Source of the DNA: Symsagittifera roscoffensis | Lineage: Eukaryota; Xenacoelomorpha; Acoela; Convolutidae | NCBI RefSeq assembly: GCF_963678635.1 | Contig: NC_087070.1 | Span: forward strand, 31,661,704-31,725,703 | Length of the DNA stretch: 64,000 nucleotides | Direction: 5' to 3' | In this document: positions 58,680 through 64,000 of the stretch, in pieces | How positions within the stretch are numbered: the stretch's first letter is position 1 | How the letters are laid out: every line of letters starts with the position of its first letter | Program-made: the position numbers and the translations under genes | Notes under the pieces: generated by a model | What the model was told of the DNA's origin: nothing | Seen by the model: the letters and a program-made list of their open reading frames with translations, nothing else | The model's database searches: none

Positions 58680-58839
58680 TTTTTTCTTTAATTATCTTTT
58701 CCTGGCTTAAAAATTACGTCTCAACGTGATTTGTAGCGTAGATGTTATACTAAAGTCCTTCTAATGGTTTTTGCTACTATAGCGACACGTAAAAAAAACT
58801 TGAAAACCAATTGCGAGTTTTGAAAAAAAAAAGTTCCAG

Positions 58840-59000
58840 TAATGTTTCATGACAAAACCAGTAAAAGAAAAAGAACAGTATTCTGACAGTACTCTTTTGG
58901 TACTGCACTATTACTGTTTTTTTGTTTCACTGCTTTTTTCCTGCAACAGTACTGAAAAAATATATATCCTGACACAGTACTGATTGGTACTGGCAGATCA
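58840..59000. repeat. Cluster of CAGTACT/GGTACTG palindromes
   Basis: GACAGTACTCTTTTGGTACTG and CACAGTACTGATTGGTACTG recur about 90 bp apart, with further CAGTA pieces between. The inverted pairs may be ends of a small MITE. A gene was not seen. Confidence 0.4.
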
Positions 59001-60393
59001 AACCGGGAAGCTTTCAGCTTACGGAACAAAAAGTAATTTCTTTAGTCTTCCAATTTTTCATGTGCAAAGAAAACAGTTGATTTTGAAAAGCATGATCCGA
59101 GTTTGCAATAGTTGGATAAGTTTACTGCGAGTTTTCTTGAGACTAAAAACCAGGCAAAAAGTATATATCGATCAGTTTTTTCCTTCGAGTAACTTAGAAG
59201 ACACTGAAGTATAAAACTGATACAAACCAAAAACATACACCGCAGTATCAAAACAGTTCTGCCTGTTTGGCTCAAGCCAAGATCAATTTTTATTGAGAAA
59301 CTCAAAACAAAATCAAAGAAATCTAAAATGACACTAACAATTGGAACCTGATCTAAACTATGTTTTATGATTGGATAAATTAGATATTTTACCACTGTAA
59401 AGTATTTAATATTAACCAATCATGATCCATCTAACTAACAACCCACTTATTTGTAAGTGCTGAAGTTACTTGTAATTTCAGCACCAGAGAGATTTGAATT
59501 TAACTTAGAAATTAGTTGTCTCTCCAAGAGAACTTCAGCAGCCGCAACAAACCAGTATACCCTAGATCTATTGAGCCTAGCAGAGACTAGTTAAACACCC
59601 TGAGACTAGAAAGTATAAGAGTAAGATTAGGATCGGTATTAGACTAAGAAGTTGCACGAATCTATCCGGCCGAAAATAAGATAGCGTGACGAGCAGACGG
59701 TGTACCCTATCCGAAATTACTCTATGAGTTAACCACATCGGTCATAACTCATCTGGTGCGACCATAAGTCTCGAATAAGACCTTAATAGCTTAGAATTAA
59801 CCAAAAATAGATTAGAATTTAGACAAAACATTTTCAAAATGTTATACGATAATAATTTAATCGAAATGTCTCTACGACTCAATAGATCAGAGCCGATATT
59901 CCGAACGATAATAGAACTACCCGGAATTGGAAGAAGACCTCGAACAAGAGACGACATACGACAAAGTAGAAACTTACCAAATAGTTTTATGATCGTACGG
60001 CAAAAGCCAACACAAACTTTTATATTTAGAATCTTATTAGCAATGAATCTAGATTTTCATCTGCAAACATAAAATTTTGAAGTCAATCTTTATGATCATT
60101 TCAGGCGCTAAACAAAATTATTAATATACAATAACGATTGATAAAAAGATCTCAGATCGTTTTCTTAATTTCGGCAGTCTTATATAAAACATGTTTGAAA
60201 AATATTTATTGAAAATGAAAATAAAAATTAGTAGCATGACAATAAATTGTTAAAAATCATAAAATCATCTGTTGTTCCAGCTTCATCACCTAAACATAAC
60301 AGCAATCATAAGCTCACTAATATCATTAAAAAACTAAATCTTTTTCTTAAATAAATTTAAACCAAATTAAACTTAAATTCACTTAATTTTAAA

Positions 60394-60482
60394 ATTAGAT
60401 CATCAAGGCTTATCCTTGGATCTCAATAAATTTTCTATTTCACTAAAATTAAAACCTGATCATCAAGGCCTATCCTTGGATC
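60394..60482 (+). repeat. Two 60-bp-spaced copies of a GATCATCAAGG..CCTTGGATC hairpin
   Basis: 'GATCATCAAGGC.TATCCTTGGATC' ends at 60422 and again at 60482, exactly 60 bp apart. Each unit folds imperfectly (CAAGG against CCTTG, flanked by GATC). Confidence 0.7.
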
Positions 60483-60495
60483 AAAAAGAACAATT

Positions 60496-60538
60496 TTGTT
60501 CTCCCCCAACCACTTAACAAGTGGTTGGGGGAGAACAA
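60496..60538. repeat. Perfect 20-bp hairpin with 3-base loop
   Basis: The left arm (60496-60515) and right arm (60519-60538) are exact reverse complements around the loop AAC. The arm contains GTTCTCCCCCAACCACTT. It lies in the leader ahead of gag. The T-run before it and lack of a downstream T-run do not suggest a terminator; a packaging or dimerisation fold is one possibility. Confidence 0.85.
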
Positions 60539-61030
60539 CCACTTCGATTCAGACCTCAAACGTCCTCAAACGTCGATTCACTATCCAACCCTTCCAAAAG
60601 ACCCAAGACTAATAGAAATTTTTAAGTAAAACTAACCATTCAAATTAGGATAAACAGTGAAGAACTTCGGTTATTCATCCTTCACTTGAACCCTCCTCTT
60701 ACCAGACCCAAGATAGATCTTAGATTTAGTAAGTTTAAAATAGTACCTAACGAACTACTTGCATTCTAATTATACCTGAACCTTGTGGATCGATTTACTA
60801 TTCTCCAACCCTTGAACAAAATCACTTCCCCTAAGTAAGATTAAGTAAGTTAACACCTTAGCTTAGACTAGCCACGAGAAAGTAAAAAATCATTCCTCGG
60901 AATCGATATACTTTTCTCTCCAACCCTAAATAAAAAGACCCAGGTTAAGCTAACCAAAAAATCGTAAGGACTAACAGTCTAAGAAAATAGAAATACCTAA
61001 CAACTTTTTGCATCCCTCATCCTAAACCTT

Positions 61031-64000
61031 ATGCCATTCAAAAATCTAGGAAATAAAAAAACAATAGTTTTACACAACTGTGAGATAGATAACAAAAAAT
61101 ACGATCTTGTCATCTCACCTCATACACAAACAGTTGGATACATTAGAACAAAACGACAAACAATAAAAAGAAAAATTATAAACAAACAAAAACAAATCAC
61201 ACGAAAAAATTTTCAAAAAATAGAAACGCATTTTCAGAATCAGAAGCTAGCAATTCAGATGAACTCTACAAATTAAAAGAATCAATTGATAAAAATTGTC
61301 CCATTCACGATCAATTATATTTTTCCGATTCAGAAACAACTTCAAATTCATCAAAAAGAGGAAAAAGAAGAATAAAAAAGCAATACAAACACAAACCAGT
61401 ACACTTGTATAATTGGAATCAACCAATTAGACACATTGATAGTTATATATTAACAGTCATCAAACGAAAAAATGAGCCACACTCAAAGTGACGATAGTCC
61501 AGATGACGAAGAGATTTACCCCTTCCTCATAGATGCACCCAATAATAGAGGGCAACATGATTTTTGCAAGAATTTACTCGTAAATTTGTTTGAACCCGGA
61601 ATCAGTCCATGCAAAGCAGAATTCCCAGATGTAAAATCAAAAGACAAATTATTGAACATTATTTGAAAGATATATGTAACTTAACACAACAATATGGAAT
61701 CTACACCATAGAATTCAGCACACCAAATACGAATCATCGTAAATACGTAATTCAAACAGATGATCTTGAATTAGAATTTTCAAAAGTATTCTTAGAATAT
61801 ATCAAAAGCATACAATATCAAAATTCACAAAGATCAAACTCTATATTCACTAACGAAGTTTTTGCAATAACGAAGTTTTTGCAAAATAATATTTACCTAT
61901 ATTTCTATATTAGAAAAAACAGAATTTCAAAGTATCTGACCAACTGAAACATCCAAACATACAAAAGTACGACAAGAAATCACATTATTTTCAACTTTTT
62001 TACATATAATCAAAGAAAATTTCCCTAAAGACGATGTTTCACAACACACAAAACATGACTTACAAAAAGTTTTGGCATGGTTTATAATAGATTATTTCAC
62101 ACAATATAATTTAGACTTAATTTCACAAGCAAGAAAAAATTTTAGACCTCAAAATCCAAATGATGATACTGCCATTACAGAACAATCAGATTACGTTTGG
62201 GACCCTGAATGGTCTCATCCTACAGTTATAAATATCCCACAATCTATTTCAAGTCAAGCAATAAGTACAATATCTTACCACAGAGATTATGTAAAAGTAG
62301 TAGCACTAACCATTGATGCAACACCATTAAATTACAATACATTTTTACCTGATACACGAAATAACAGTTTAAATTCGACCGTCATACACAATGAAAACCT
62401 TAATGGAACTAGAAATCTTACACAACAAATTATTCAAACACCATCACACTTCATAAATGAAGAAATTGTCCAAACAACAACAACTACACAACAAAATATT
62501 TCACCAATACATCCAAATTCAACAACACCAAGAAATACAAATACTTCACTGGCACAAGTAACTTTACAATCAACCGTTAAACCTTCGGTTGCTCCAAAAT
62601 ATTCACATAAGGATTATCAAACATATAGACCCATGACAGTACCATCAAAACCACGAAAAACGTTCACAAGAAACACTTTTGCAGAACACAATTATAATTA
62701 TGCACATTCGTCAAAAACAAACTACCCCCCACGAAAAAATAATAATCATGTATGTTCTCACTATTAGGATAACCCAATGACAACAACCAACTCAGTAAAT
62801 TTTCGAACTAATTCACATCCTCCACAGGATCATAGTGAAAATTACCCATTCTTTCAACAAAATAAAAATAAAAAAGCAAGCACCTCATCATACAGATTAC
62901 TTATCATCTGATGATGATTATTTACAACCAGACATTTTTGCACTATATACCCAAGAATATCGCACGCAAGGATCGCGACGACCTCATACATATATTAGAA
63001 TTTTTTCTCCAAACCCAACAGATACACGAAATCAACAACCAATACATAAGCCAAATCCAACTAATACACAATCTTTTCAACCGATTCAACCACAAAACCC
63101 AATGACTATACACTCGTATCAACCAACTCAAATGCAAAATGAAATACCACTTCCATATTATCTTCAGCAACACGAAATAACAAAAAATCGACTTTCAAAT
63201 TTTTCGCAAATGCCAAATGCCGCAGAATCACTACAAATGACAATGAATCCATACCTCATGGGTGGATCATCAATAACATCAAATAAACCACTGATGGTAT
63301 TTACAGGAACAGATCCTGAATATTCTGTAGAAGATTATTTAAAGGCAGTAACAGCAAATTTAATTTTAAATATAGGACCTGAACCAATTAATACGCCACT
63401 ACATCAAAATTGGATACATAGACGCACAGCATTGATACAAACAACCTTAGATGGCGCAGCTCAAAAAAGGGTTTTCAGTATTATCTATAGAAATAAAATC
63501 AGACTGGAAAAGATTTACACAAGAATTTTCAAAAATGTTTGACTCCGAAAGAAATAAACAACACCAAAGAGTTTTATGTAATGAAATTCGCAGATTAGCA
63601 AATGAAACCATCAAACAATTAGCAGTACGTATCGAAACACTAGTACGAAAAGCATATTCACTTAATACAAATGACTATTAAAACACAAGAATGACAGAAA
63701 TTTTATTGATGACCTTAACACCTCAATTAAGGAAAATAGCAATAAAAAAGAGAGCATCTCATCCTTCCTCAATTCGAGAGCCAGATTTAAATTTTCGAAA
63801 ATTAGTAGACAAACTAGAGCAAGCGGAAATCACAATGAAACTTGAAGAAACAGAAAATGTAAAACTACAAAGAGTTAATCGAATTGAAACAAACACTACA
63901 CATATAAATAACATACAGGAATCAGATACAGACCTAGTTGAAAAAATCACTGAAATACTAAATATTTATGAAAAACACCCAAATTTTAAAGGCAAATCAT
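61031..64000 (+). pseudogene. LTR-retrotransposon gag region, decayed and running off the window
   Basis: Gag forms the element's particle. Consecutive plus-strand frames: 61031-61276 (MPFKNLGNKK..., Lys-rich), continuing in another frame to about 61490 ('QYKHKPVHLYNWNQPIRHID'); 61472-61666 (acidic 'DDSPDDEEIYPFL'); 61609-61947; 62072-62767 (Asn/Thr/Gln-rich); 62835-63542; and 63451-64000. The capsid-like part is near 63290-63680: 'FTGTDPEYSVEDYLKA', 'LDGAAQK', 'KRFTQEFSKMFDSERNK', 'QLAVRIETLVRKAYSL', the pattern of retrotransposon gag (F.G, A..w, f...F). The frame changes at an A6 run (63463-63468). A TAA lies in frame at 63679-63681, after which the same frame stays open to 64000. Protease, RT and integrase are not in the window. 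Confidence 0.75.

Larger units (their letters stand above)
59424..61030 (+). other. Leader or possible 5' LTR region of the retrotransposon
   Basis: It precedes the gag-like frames without long ORFs of its own. TGCTGAA..TTCAGCA at about 59458-59483 is an inverted pair that could mark an LTR start, but the other LTR is outside the window and no primer-binding site was identified with confidence. Confidence 0.35.

Noticed and set aside
21911-63681. Reassigned stop codons
   Set aside because: In-frame TAA, TAG and TGA occur in different genes at sites with no common replacement residue, while other frames end normally on the same codons; pseudogene decay fits better.

Overview
This window looks like nuclear DNA from a small AT-rich animal. 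Introns are short, GT..AG, with T-rich acceptors. There is a family-A GPCR exon, an LTR-retrotransposon gag region, and many short non-autonomous transposons and minisatellites. A nematode or similar small invertebrate fits, but the species cannot be fixed from sequence alone. No prokaryotic gene organisation, rRNA, convincing tRNA or CRISPR array was seen, and no gene here is demonstrably intact.

Layout. 1-21 kb is almost gene-free: a pair of ~320-360 bp direct repeats (1-320 and 5063-5425), a C-rich/G-rich element (5440-6540), a 'GGAATCCGC' repeat family (6693-7300 and 20126-20890), degenerate tandem repeats, a G/C-rich near-perfect inverted minisatellite (15060-15279), and two copies of a ~550 bp element (called R1) with a conserved terminal stem-loop. 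21.6-33.1 kb is a gene-remnant island. On the minus strand it holds an unrecognised two-exon gene (21606-22200), a possibly Tudor/Agenet-like protein (22497-23210), a retroelement integrase remnant (27278-27690), and a large ~3 kb gene (30038-33126) with a BRCT-like tail. On the plus strand it holds a Pro/Ser-rich exon (to 24138) and a SET-domain gene resembling SET8/KMT5A (24640-25896). Nearly all are broken by frameshifts or in-frame stops, and several breaks fall on A/T homopolymers.

34063-49378 is a very similar direct tandem duplication of a ~7.66 kb unit with no recognisable gene. Its right end lies in the coding sequence of a GPCR exon (49319-49924) that covers TM1-TM4 only and runs into an inverted-repeat element. 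50.5-59 kb is packed with transposons: nested TIR elements (50833-53040), a GTACCCGGG-ended element (55727-56663) and more R1 copies in both orientations. From about 59.4 kb to the window end lies the 5' part of an LTR-type retrotransposon, with a decayed gag region (61031-64000) running off the edge.

Most of the biology here is mobile DNA. The most unusual items are the stem-loop R1 family, with an apparent empty site and compensatory base changes, the large tandem duplication ending in a GPCR, and the broken island of possibly chromatin-related genes.
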